64,000 nt of DNA from Streptomyces sp. NBC_01439 (GTDB lineage Bacteria > Actinomycetota > Actinomycetes > Streptomycetales > Streptomycetaceae), in the NCBI RefSeq assembly GCF_036227605.1, contig NZ_CP109487.1, positions 1,054,001-1,118,000 of the forward strand. Reading direction: 5' to 3'. Of this stretch, positions 1 to 6,364 are shown piece after piece; the stretch's first letter is position 1, and each line of letters starts with the position of its first letter. Below the pieces are notes generated by a model. The model did not search any database. It had not been told where the DNA came from and saw nothing but the letters and a program-made list of their open reading frames with translations. A program made the translations under genes and the position numbers.

Positions 1-316
1 GTGGAAGCTCCCGGCCGCCTACGAGTACGTCCCCTTCTTCGACCCGGAGAACGAGCGGGAGATCGGTGCGAGTGTCACGCGGATGCTCGATGACATGCTG
101 CTGCCGTGGCGGCACAAGTTCCCGTCGGTGGACGTCACCACGCGCGCGTACATGGGGTCCGCCGGTCGCGAACTCGTCCGGGAGGCGGCCGGCGCGGACC
201 TCGTGGTGGTGGGGCGGCGGACACGCCGTTCGCCGCTGGGCGCGCATCTGGGCTCGGTGGCACACGCCGTTCTGCATCACTGTCCCGCGCCGGCCGCCGT
301 CATCGCCCATGACTGA
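1..316 (+). CDS. Universal stress protein, C-terminal part (5-prime end outside window)
   Basis: This is the last 104 residues of a two-domain universal stress protein; the gene starts upstream of the window. The reading frame is open from base 2 and ends in TGA. It contains the second Usp domain with the segment VVGRRTRRSPLGAHLGSVAH, a degenerate form of the G-2x-G-9x-G(S/T) nucleotide-binding motif because the second Gly is Thr. It matches the C-terminal half of the USP at 27.5 kb closely (shared FFDPENEREIG and PWRHKFPSV), so it is the left-hand paralogue in the duplicated USP/CBS block. USPs of this type are cytosolic, often ATP-binding, and accumulate under hypoxia or starvation. Confidence 0.9.
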   Translation, partial: WKLPAAYEYVPFFDPENEREIGASVTRMLDDMLLPWRHKFPSVDVTTRAYMGSAGRELVREAAGADLVVVGRRTRRSPLGAHLGSVAHAVLHHCPAPAAVIAHD

Positions 317-403
317 TGTCCGGTCCCGGACAAGGAGCAACGGCGCGGTCAGCGTGGAGCGGGCACTCGGCTGCACGACGGATGACCCGGCGGTTCAGCC
401 CGC

Positions 404-439
404 CACTTCCGGCCCCCGCTCCGCGAAGGGCCGGAAGTG
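404..439. terminator. Perfect 12-bp inverted repeat, possible terminator
   Basis: CACTTCCGGCCC and GGGCCGGAAGTG form a perfect 12-bp stem around a 12-nt loop, 87 bp after the USP stop and 75 bp before the CBS start. There is no T-tract, as is common in Streptomyces terminators. The right arm overlaps a weak copy of the GGGRCC-type box, so it could be an operator element instead. Confidence 0.4.
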
Positions 440-470
440 CCCGACCCGGCCCCTGCTCCCTGTCGGCCCG
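427..470. promoter_or_regulatory. Two weak candidate DosR/OsdR-type boxes
   Basis: AGGGCCGGAAGTGCCCG (427-443) and GCTCCCTGTCGGCCCG (455-470) correspond by position and sequence to the boxes before the paralogous CBS gene at 29.3 kb (AGGGCCGATCAGCCCG and ATCCCCTGGCGGCCCT). They are weaker than other copies in the window and their spacing is irregular, about 27 bp between centres. The CBS gene starts 44 bp downstream. They are probably decayed or low-affinity operators. Confidence 0.35.
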
Positions 471-514
471 CAGACTCGAAGGGACCGATACCGACCACTG
501 CTCCCGGAGGAGTC

Positions 515-1117
515 ATGAAGTCTCCGCGCACCGTCGACGACGTCATGACCGGTGCCGCCATCTCCGTCGACACCGGAGCCCAGTTCAAGGACATCGTGGA
601 GACCATGCGGGAGTGGCGCATCAGCGCCCTGCCCGTGCTGTCCGCGGACGGACGCGTCGCGGGTGTGGTCTCCGAGGCCGACCTGCTGCTGAAGGCGCAG
701 GGCATGGACGAGTCCCGCGCCGTCACGGCCGGGCAGCTGATGACCGTACCTGCGGTGACCGTGACCAAGGACGCCACCATCGCCGGTGCTGCCCGCCTCA
801 TGGCCCGCGGCCACCTCAAGCGACTGCCCGTGGTCGACGGCGACAACCGCCTCGTCGGTGTCGTCAGCCGGGGCGATCTGCTCAAGATCTACCTCCGGCC
901 GGATGAGGACATCGGAGCCGAACTGCGCGAGCTGCTCACCGCGTACCTCCTGCCGACCCGATCCGCCGAGGTCTACGTCCACGTGGCGAACGGGATCGTA
1001 TACCTCCGCGGCACCGTTCCCGATTCCGCCACCCGGGACATGGCGGTACGTGTCGCACGCACCGTGCCGGGCGTCGTCGATGTCACGGCCACGCTGGACG
1101 TCGGCGCGTCCGGATGA
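515..1117 (+). CDS. CBS-pair / BON domain protein (type A)
   Basis: Protein of 200 residues with two CBS motifs (about 7-62 and 72-130) forming one Bateman module and a C-terminal BON domain (about 133-198). CBS pairs bind adenine nucleotides such as AMP, ATP or SAM; the BON domain is a small fold that usually binds lipid or other ligands. No signal peptide or membrane segment is visible, so it is probably cytosolic. The start follows a GGAGG ribosome site 4-5 bases upstream and aligns with the paralogue at 29.3 kb; the frame opens further upstream but without conserved sequence. It is first in a run that continues with a gene remnant and another CBS-BON gene. The physiological ligand is unknown. 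Confidence 0.88.
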   Translation: MKSPRTVDDVMTGAAISVDTGAQFKDIVETMREWRISALPVLSADGRVAGVVSEADLLLKAQGMDESRAVTAGQLMTVPAVTVTKDATIAGAARLMARGHLKRLPVVDGDNRLVGVVSRGDLLKIYLRPDEDIGAELRELLTAYLLPTRSAEVYVHVANGIVYLRGTVPDSATRDMAVRVARTVPGVVDVTATLDVGASG

Positions 1118-1224
1118 GGGGCACCGGAGCCGAACTGCTCCGGGGGCGTGTGGACGTGGTCAATCGGCTCATGTTCGAGGACGACGACATGTCGGTCGAC
1201 ATCCACGGGGCCGCAGGACGGTAG
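1114..1224 (+). pseudogene. Remnant of a deleted type-B CBS-BON gene, 36 codons
   Basis: This short frame begins at an ATG overlapping the previous stop (ATGA) and ends VDVVNRLMFEDDDMSVDI...GR-stop. The ending matches the C-terminus of the intact type-B CBS-BON protein at 29.9 kb (VVDVVNRLDYAQDDVSV). In the intact block the order is A, B, C; here A and C are present and only the tail of B remains between them. The start of the remnant, around CGGAGCCGAACTGC (1125-1138), repeats bases 913-926 of gene A, and both are preceded by GGATGAGG. This suggests a recombination junction. The coupled start means a small peptide could still be translated. Confidence 0.7.
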
Positions 1225-1233
1225 GAGTAGACC

Positions 1234-1893
1234 GTGAAACACCGAGAAGTGGGCGAGCTGATGACCCGCGAGGTCGTGACGGTGCAGGGCGGCTCGCCGT
1301 TCAAGGACATCGTCCGCGCCCTCGCCGAACACAAGGTGTCGGCCGTCGCCGTCGTCGACAACGCAGGACATCCCCTGGGCGTGGTGTCTGAAGGAGACCT
1401 CCTGCCGAAGTCGGCAGATCAGGGGGACTTCTTCCGCTCGCTGCCCGTGACTGACGCTCTGGAGCACGAGAAGGCGGAGGCCACGAGGGCCGAGGAACTC
1501 ATGTCGGCTCCCGCCGTGTGCGCCGGGCCGGACTGGACCGTTGCCGAAGCGGCCCGGCTCATGGAGGCACAGGGTGTCAAACGACTTCTGGTCGTCGACG
1601 CGGCGGACGAGCTGGTGGGCATCGTCAGCCGGCGCGATCTACTGAAGATCTTCCTACGCGACGACAACATCATCCGCCAGGAGATCATCGGCGATGTACT
1701 CGACCGCACTCTGCGCCAGGACCTCGACGCGATCACCGTCCAGCTGGCCGACGGCCGGGTCGAACTGCACGGTTCCGTGCAGTTCAAGAGCCTGGTCCCG
1801 GTGATCGAAAGGCTGTGCCGAACCGTCGACGGAGTGGTGCAGGTGACGCAGCACCTCGGATACGCGGTCGACGACCTCGTACCCGGCCCCTGA
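1234..1893 (+). CDS. CBS-pair / BON domain protein (type C)
   Basis: Protein of 219 residues: CBS1 (about 6-55), an acidic linker (about 60-85), CBS2 (about 90-148) and a BON domain (about 152-212). The GTG start follows GTAGGAGTAG and matches the start MKHREV of the paralogue at 30.6 kb. The C-terminal HLGYAVDDL is also shared with that paralogue. The gene lies 9 bases after the type-B remnant and is presumably on one transcript with the type-A gene. It is likely a cytosolic adenine-nucleotide-binding regulatory protein; partner and ligand cannot be read from the sequence. Confidence 0.88.
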   Translation: MKHREVGELMTREVVTVQGGSPFKDIVRALAEHKVSAVAVVDNAGHPLGVVSEGDLLPKSADQGDFFRSLPVTDALEHEKAEATRAEELMSAPAVCAGPDWTVAEAARLMEAQGVKRLLVVDAADELVGIVSRRDLLKIFLRDDNIIRQEIIGDVLDRTLRQDLDAITVQLADGRVELHGSVQFKSLVPVIERLCRTVDGVVQVTQHLGYAVDDLVPGP

Positions 1894-1941
1894 AGCCCGG
1901 CCTCGCTCGTCGCCGGAAGGCGTCCTCGCCGGACGTCGGGT

Positions 1942-1977
1942 GGGGCCTCCCGAGCCCCCGAGGGGCCACTCGGCACC
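1942..1977. promoter_or_regulatory. Tandem DosR/OsdR-type boxes before USP gene
   Basis: GGGGCCTCCCGAGCCC (1942-1957) and GGGGCCACTCGGCACC (1962-1977) are imperfect 16-bp inverted repeats of the GGGRCC-N4-GGYCCC type with centres exactly 20 bp apart. The nearer one ends 69 bp before the USP start, the geometry seen at most other stress promoters here. Confidence 0.65.
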
Positions 1978-2046
1978 TCGCGATCCGGCACCGTCGGGTC
2001 GAATCTGAAAGGAGAGCCGGGTACTCGATCAGAAGGAGCCGGACAC

Positions 2047-2922
2047 ATGACGCACCGCATCACCGTGGGCCTGGACGGAAAGCCCGAGAGCACCGCCGCC
2101 GCCCGCTGGGCCGGCCGCGAGGCGGAGCTGCGGGGAGCCTCACTGGACCTCGTCCATGCCGAGGAATGGCTGGAGAATCCGCCGCTGCCCGTCACCACCA
2201 CGGAGGAACGCAGACGCTGGGCCACGGAGGTCCTGCGCAAGACGTCCAAAGCGGTCCGCCTCGACCATCCGTCGCTGGAGATCACCACGCGCCGGGTCAG
2301 TGGACTGCCCGACCTCGCTCTCGCGTCCGCCGCCAAGGATTCCGACATGCTGGTGCTCGGCACGCGCGGCCTGGGCTCCGTCGCCGGATTCCTCGTCGGG
2401 TCCGTCGGGACGAACGCGATCGCGGCAACGGAGCGACCCGTCGTCCTCGTACGGTCCGCCGATCGTGAGGGGAACCCGCCCGACGGAGGCCGGGATCGTG
2501 GACCGGTCGTGGCCGGGGTGGACGTTCAGCACCCGTGTGACGGCCTCCTCGCGTTCGCCCTCGAGGAGGCTTCACACCGCGGATGCCCGCTGATCGTCAT
2601 CAACGGATGGTCGCCCCCGCCGATCATGAGCTACTCACCCGTACTCGAGCCCGGGATCAACGAGGAGATCCAGCACGGCATCACCACGGCGCTGGACGGA
2701 ATGCTGGCCCCGTGGCGTGAGAAGTTCCCGACGGTGAGCATCGACGCGCGCGCCACCATCGGCCGGCCCGCGGCCCAGATCCTCGACGCCGCTCGGGAGG
2801 CCGCCCTCGTCGTGGTCGGCCGCCGCATCCGGCGCACCCCGGTCGGCCCCCACATCGGCCCCATCACCCACGCCGTGATGCATCACGCCACCTCGCCGGT
2901 CGCCGTCGTCGCCCACGACTGA
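2047..2922 (+). CDS. Universal stress protein, two Usp domains
   Basis: Protein of 291 residues with two Usp domains (about 3-140 and 155-290). Domain 1 has an intact nucleotide-binding motif, GTRGLGSVAGFLVGS (G-2x-G-9x-GS). Domain 2 is degenerate (GRRIRRTPVGPHIGP), so probably one ATP site per chain. It is a close paralogue of the USP at 33.0 kb (shared VHAEEWLENPPLPVTTTEERRRW). AAGGAGCC lies 8 bases before the ATG. The gene is followed 28 bp later by an Acg-type gene, the same pairing as at 33-34.9 kb. USPs of this class are typical DosR-regulon members; the cellular effect is not known. Confidence 0.93.
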   Translation: MTHRITVGLDGKPESTAAARWAGREAELRGASLDLVHAEEWLENPPLPVTTTEERRRWATEVLRKTSKAVRLDHPSLEITTRRVSGLPDLALASAAKDSDMLVLGTRGLGSVAGFLVGSVGTNAIAATERPVVLVRSADREGNPPDGGRDRGPVVAGVDVQHPCDGLLAFALEEASHRGCPLIVINGWSPPPIMSYSPVLEPGINEEIQHGITTALDGMLAPWREKFPTVSIDARATIGRPAAQILDAAREAALVVVGRRIRRTPVGPHIGPITHAVMHHATSPVAVVAHD

Positions 2923-2950
2923 CGCCGACAGCACAGACAGGAACCGTCCC

Positions 2951-3940
2951 GTGTCCGCACAGCGCTTGGACCCCGAGAGCGTCGTCCCCCTCGTCGAAGA
3001 CGCCGTCGCGGCGCCTTCCATGCACAACGCCCAGCCCTGGAAGTTCGTCCTCAGGCCGAACGCGGCGCTTCTCGAACTGCGCGGCGATCCCGAACGGGCG
3101 ATGCCGCGCGCCGACCCTGACCACCGCGCCCTTCATCTGGGCTGCGGCGCGGCGCTGTTCAACCTGCGGGTATCGGCAGCGTCAGCGGGCTTCGCCGCGG
3201 TCGCGGAGCTCCTTCCCGACGGTCTCGACCCGTGGCTGCTCGCCCGGGTCCGCTTCCAGGCGGCCTCGGACATCGATCGGGACCTGATTCCGCTGCATCC
3301 GGCCGTACGAAGCCGGCACTCCAGCCGCTTCCCATTCACCGAGGAGCAGATCCCGGCTGCCCTGATGGACGCTCTGTGCGCGGCCGCCCGGTTGGAGGGC
3401 TGCCGTCTGGTCGTGCCGGACGCCTGGCACACCGAGACCGTACTCGGCGTGGTCCGCGACTCCGAGCACCGTGAAGCCATTGACCCGGCGCTTCAAGACG
3501 AAACGTCCGCGTGGACCCATCCGGCAGACGGCGGCGAACAGGAGCGGAGCGACGGCATTCCCGTATCCGCGTTCGGCCCCCGCCCCTCCGGCAGGTCCTC
3601 CCCGGTCCGTGACTTCGGCCGGTCACAGCCTGCGTCGGGGCGCAGCTGGGCCGTGTTCGAGGAGCATCCTCAGATCGCCCTGCTGGGCACGTCCGAGGAC
3701 ACCCCTGTGGACTGGCTCCGTGCGGGTCAGGCTCTGGAACGGGTCCTGCTCCAGGCCACCGCCGACGGCCTCGTCAACTCGATGACCTCGCAGCCGCTGG
3801 AATGGCCCGAACTCCGCTGGACGGTGCGGGATCCCGTCGCGCCGATGGGGCACGTCCAGATGGTCATCCGGCTGGGCTACGGACCCCAGGGGCCGGCGAC
3901 TCCCCGCAGGGCGGTCGCGGAATTCCTCGAAGTCGTCTGA
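2951..3940 (+). CDS. Acg-family nitroreductase-like flavin protein
   Basis: Protein of 329 residues beginning at GTG, matching the length and sequence of the paralogue at 33.9 kb. It contains APSMHNAQPWKF near the N-terminus and the late segment SQPLEWPELRWTVRDP typical of the Acg (Rv2032-like) group. These resemble nitroreductases by fold and bind FMN, but are thought to hold the flavin under a lid rather than act as ordinary nitroreductases; Rv2032, Rv3127 and Rv3131 are DosR-regulated. It sits directly behind a USP gene and is probably co-transcribed. Enzymatic substrate is not inferable. Confidence 0.88.
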   Translation: MSAQRLDPESVVPLVEDAVAAPSMHNAQPWKFVLRPNAALLELRGDPERAMPRADPDHRALHLGCGAALFNLRVSAASAGFAAVAELLPDGLDPWLLARVRFQAASDIDRDLIPLHPAVRSRHSSRFPFTEEQIPAALMDALCAAARLEGCRLVVPDAWHTETVLGVVRDSEHREAIDPALQDETSAWTHPADGGEQERSDGIPVSAFGPRPSGRSSPVRDFGRSQPASGRSWAVFEEHPQIALLGTSEDTPVDWLRAGQALERVLLQATADGLVNSMTSQPLEWPELRWTVRDPVAPMGHVQMVIRLGYGPQGPATPRRAVAEFLEVV

Positions 3941-3962
3941 CGGCGGCAACGTGGTCCGGCTG

Positions 3963-4268
3963 CTACGAGGCGGCGGCGTCCAGCCACCCGGTATACGGCT
4001 TGAGCGAGTCCTGCGGGCGTGTCCCCGCTCCGACGGCACCGATGTCGCCGTACGCGGTGCGCTTCATCTGCAGGGCCAGGTCCTCCATGGCCCGGGCGAC
4101 GGCGAGTTCGTCGCCGATCTCGGGAACGTCACTGTCCTGCGGGTTGCAGCGAGCGGTGCCGTGCCCGGTGATCCTGGTGGTGCCGGTGTCGAGTTCCAGT
4201 CGGGCCTTCGTGGTGCGGTCCTCCTCGAACAGGAAGAGCCGGACCTTCCATTCAGCGGTGTGCGACAT
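3963..4268 (-). CDS. DUF1876 domain protein
   Basis: Protein of 101 residues with the full DUF1876 pattern: [26 protein letters not shown] at the start and [16 protein letters not shown] in the middle. The family includes Rv1738 and Rv2632c; Rv1738 is strongly hypoxia-induced and has a fold resembling ribosome hibernation factors, so a role in slowing translation has been proposed for it. The gene overlaps the end of the shortened P-ATPase gene by 17 bases and ends 22 bp from the convergent Acg gene. The paralogue at 52.0 kb has the same neighbours in the same order. Confidence 0.88.
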   Translation of the reverse strand: MSHTAEWKVRLFLFEEDRTTKARLELDTGTTRITGHGTARCNPQDSDVPEIGDELAVARAMEDLALQMKRTAYGDIGAVGAGTRPQDSLKPYTGWLDAAAS

Positions 4269-4875
4269 GGCGGGTCTCCCGGAGTCGGTGAGAGGTGTGG
4301 AGGCGGTTTCGACGCGCCCGGCGTCGCAGTTCGTCGGTGCCCCAGACGAGCACCGGGAAGACCGCTATGAGGGCGACGACGTCGAGGGGCAGTGCGGCCG
4401 TACCGAAGATGCCCTGCAGCGGCGGCACGTAGACGAGCGCCGCGGTGAAGAGCCGACCGTCCCGGATCACCGTGGCGTGGGTCGGCAGATAGCGCGCGAG
4501 GGTCTCCACCGCCTGCTCGGCCTGGCGCTCCTGGAGCAGGGCGAAACCCGCGTTGAGGAGGATGACGGCGACGATCGCCCAGCCGAGTACGGCGATGTCC
4601 GCGACGAAGGCCATGGCAGCCGCCGCCCACAGCAGCAGGGCGAGGGGATGGACCAGTTGGCGGACGAGTTCACGTCCCAGCGACGTACGCGCCTTGCGGC
4701 GCACCTCGTTCGGGCCGTACACGGCCAGGCGACGCGCCGCCTCGCGATCGGAGAGCCCCCTCTCCCCAGTTCCCAGTTCGCGACGCAACAGCGGCAGGGG
4801 CTCCAAAGGGTCAAGGGCGCCGCCGGCCTGCGGGCCCGGCTCGGCGGCCTGCGGGCGTGAGGGCGCCTCAGTCAT
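4252..4875 (-). pseudogene. P-type cation ATPase with large in-frame internal deletion
   Basis: The 207-codon open frame has the N-terminal cation-ATPase domain and first membrane helices of the full ATPase at 52.3-55.0 kb (shared LARYLP, then VIRDG), then jumps in frame to its last membrane segment ([24 protein letters not shown]). Almost 690 residues are missing, including the TGES loop, the DKTGT phosphorylation site and the nucleotide domain, so it cannot pump ions. Because the frame is intact, a membrane miniprotein of about four helices could still be made. It overlaps its upstream neighbour by 8 bases and its downstream neighbour by 17, so it may persist to keep translational coupling. 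Confidence 0.85.
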
Positions 4876-5482
4876 CACCGGCCTCCCGGCCATGCCGCAG
4901 TCGGCCGGACCAGCCCGGTTCGACGCGTTCCCATCCGTGCTCCCACTCCGCGAGGTTGCGTGCTTGGAGGAGGCGCAGCCGCAGGAGGACGACCCCGGCG
5001 CTCGCGAGTGCGATCAGGGCCGCGCTGCCCGCTCCGGCTGCAACTGCGTCCGACGCCGCCGTGGCCCCGGTTCGGGGAGCTGAGGCCACCGCACCGTTGT
5101 CGTCGACCCACAGGGTGACGGTGCGTCCCACGGGTGTCCCTGCCAGGACGGGAAGGGCGGAGGTGTGGCGGGTTCCCGAGGGAAACTCCCACCGCGCACG
5201 CGCTGTCGTGGTGACCGCGCCCGCCCGGGTCGAGGAGTGAGGCGCGGGCTCGCCGATCGTGGTCGCTTTCACGAGGTGGCGGTGCCGTGCCTGCTCCGCG
5301 GCCGCGCGCAGTCCGTTGTCCACAGCGGTCAGTCCCACCTCGACCCCGCAGACCACGGCGAGAACGCACGACAGCACGAAGGCGGCGATCCAGCGGCTGC
5401 GCGTACGATCCGTCGCCCGCCGGAGCGGGTTGGCCTGAGCATGACGCCTGTGCCCTGGACCGGACGAGCTTCGGTGGAACAT
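4868..5482 (-). CDS. Rv1733c-like two-helix membrane protein
   Basis: Protein of 204 residues. An Arg-rich N-terminus is followed by a membrane helix (about residues 34-58), an extracytoplasmic domain containing [16 protein letters not shown], a second helix (about 155-177) and a basic C-terminal tail with [11 protein letters not shown]. This architecture matches the Rv1733c family, a DosR-regulon membrane protein of unknown function. The paralogue at 55.0 kb has the same ends and neighbours. The gene lies between flavodoxin and the deleted ATPase and overlaps the latter by 8 bases. Confidence 0.8.
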   Translation of the reverse strand: MFHRSSSGPGHRRHAQANPLRRATDRTRSRWIAAFVLSCVLAVVCGVEVGLTAVDNGLRAAAEQARHRHLVKATTIGEPAPHSSTRAGAVTTTARARWEFPSGTRHTSALPVLAGTPVGRTVTLWVDDNGAVASAPRTGATAASDAVAAGAGSAALIALASAGVVLLRLRLLQARNLAEWEHGWERVEPGWSGRLRHGREAGDD

Positions 5483-5516
5483 GCCACACCTCCGCGCTGT
5501 AACGGTGCCGATCCGC

Positions 5517-6020
5517 TCAGTGGGCAGCGGCGAGTTCGGCACTGATGTGATGGGCCCAGCTCTGGATCTGCTCCGGATTGCGGAAGTCGCCGCCCTTGCC
5601 CGCCCGGACCATGGCCCGGGCGATCAAGCCCGGCGTGCCCGAGGTGATGCTGCCGCCGAAGGTCCGGTGCTCACGCGCCCCGATGCGCTCCATCTCCCGG
5701 GCCACGGCGGGCACGGGCGGGATCTCGTGCTGCTCCGCGCTGCTGTCGACCGGGCCACTGCTGAACAGCCAGACCGGCCGGTGCTTGAGGTAGTCGGCGT
5801 TGCGTTCCGCGCAACGCTTGGCCTTGCCGCTCCAGTGACCGGCGTAGAGGGCACCGCCCAGCACCACGGCGTCGTACCCCCGCACGTCCTTCACGTCGTC
5901 GGCGGGAAGCACAGTGGCATCGAGACCGTCCTCCCGGAGGGTCCGGCCGATCTGTGAGGCGATGCCGGCCGTCGCTCCGTGCTTGCTGCCGTAGGCCACG
6001 AGCACTCTCTTCTGCGTCAT
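5517..6020 (-). CDS. Flavodoxin-domain protein
   Basis: Protein of 167 residues. The start MTQKRVLVAYGSKHGATAGIA provides the flavodoxin FMN-phosphate loop, and YDAVVLGGALYAGHW is the second flavin-contact region. It resembles the protoporphyrinogen-oxidase-like (HemG-type) single-domain flavodoxins and is very similar to the copy at 55.7 kb. It is probably a cytosolic FMN electron carrier or oxidoreductase. The gene is first in the minus-strand block that ends with DUF1876. Unlike the other copy it is not preceded by hsp20. Confidence 0.85.
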   Translation of the reverse strand: MTQKRVLVAYGSKHGATAGIASQIGRTLREDGLDATVLPADDVKDVRGYDAVVLGGALYAGHWSGKAKRCAERNADYLKHRPVWLFSSGPVDSSAEQHEIPPVPAVAREMERIGAREHRTFGGSITSGTPGLIARAMVRAGKGGDFRNPEQIQSWAHHISAELAAAH

Positions 6021-6364
6021 GACGACTCTCCGTTCCCACTCATCACTGGCCGCTCCGGCCGGACGCATCCGCCGCAGAGCTCCGAGTGGTCCTTCTCTTC
6101 CTCTCAGTCTGCTCCGCGCGGAAGGCGCTGCGCCTCCGCTCGATCCGGGCACCTGGCATCGTGCGCCGGCCCTTCCGACCTCCTGCGGGCACCCTTCGGG
6201 TGTCTGCCTTCACGCTCCTCCGGAAGGAAGCCGTTCACATGGGTCGCATGGGGCCGTGCGGGGACCGTTCGGCCCTCGTCGACACGCAGCGGCCGCGCGG
6301 ACCGGGCTCCTGCCGTGATGCGGGAAGTGGGCCAGTTGCTGACCGACGAAGGACGGATGCCTCC
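6021..6364. other. Intergenic region with one strong box and a probable CBS-gene remnant
   Basis: This 344-bp gap contains a weak box, AGCTCCGAGTGGTCCT (6078-6093), 57 bp before the flavodoxin start. Further on it has a strong box, GGGACCGTTCGGCCCT (6261-6276), with a poor partner 20 bp upstream (GGGTCGCATGGGGCCG). After that, a plus-strand stretch from 6318 reads MREVGQLLTDEGRM, resembling the first residues of the type-C CBS proteins (MKHREVGELMTREVV). It runs into the 3-prime end of the GH65 gene. I read this as the promoter and first codons of a lost CBS gene. No intact gene is visible. Confidence 0.5.
6261..6276. promoter_or_regulatory. DosR/OsdR-type box, orphan
   Basis: GGGACCGTTCGGCCCT is a near-perfect copy of the window-wide inverted repeat. 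It lies 241 bp from the flavodoxin start, too far for the usual geometry, but 41 bp before the CBS-like remnant at 6318. It is therefore probably left over from a deleted gene. Confidence 0.6.

Noticed and set aside
481..496. GGGACCGATACCGACC as a further operator box
   Set aside because: Only the left half fits; the right half (CCGACC) is not the complement, and it would lie too close to the CBS start.
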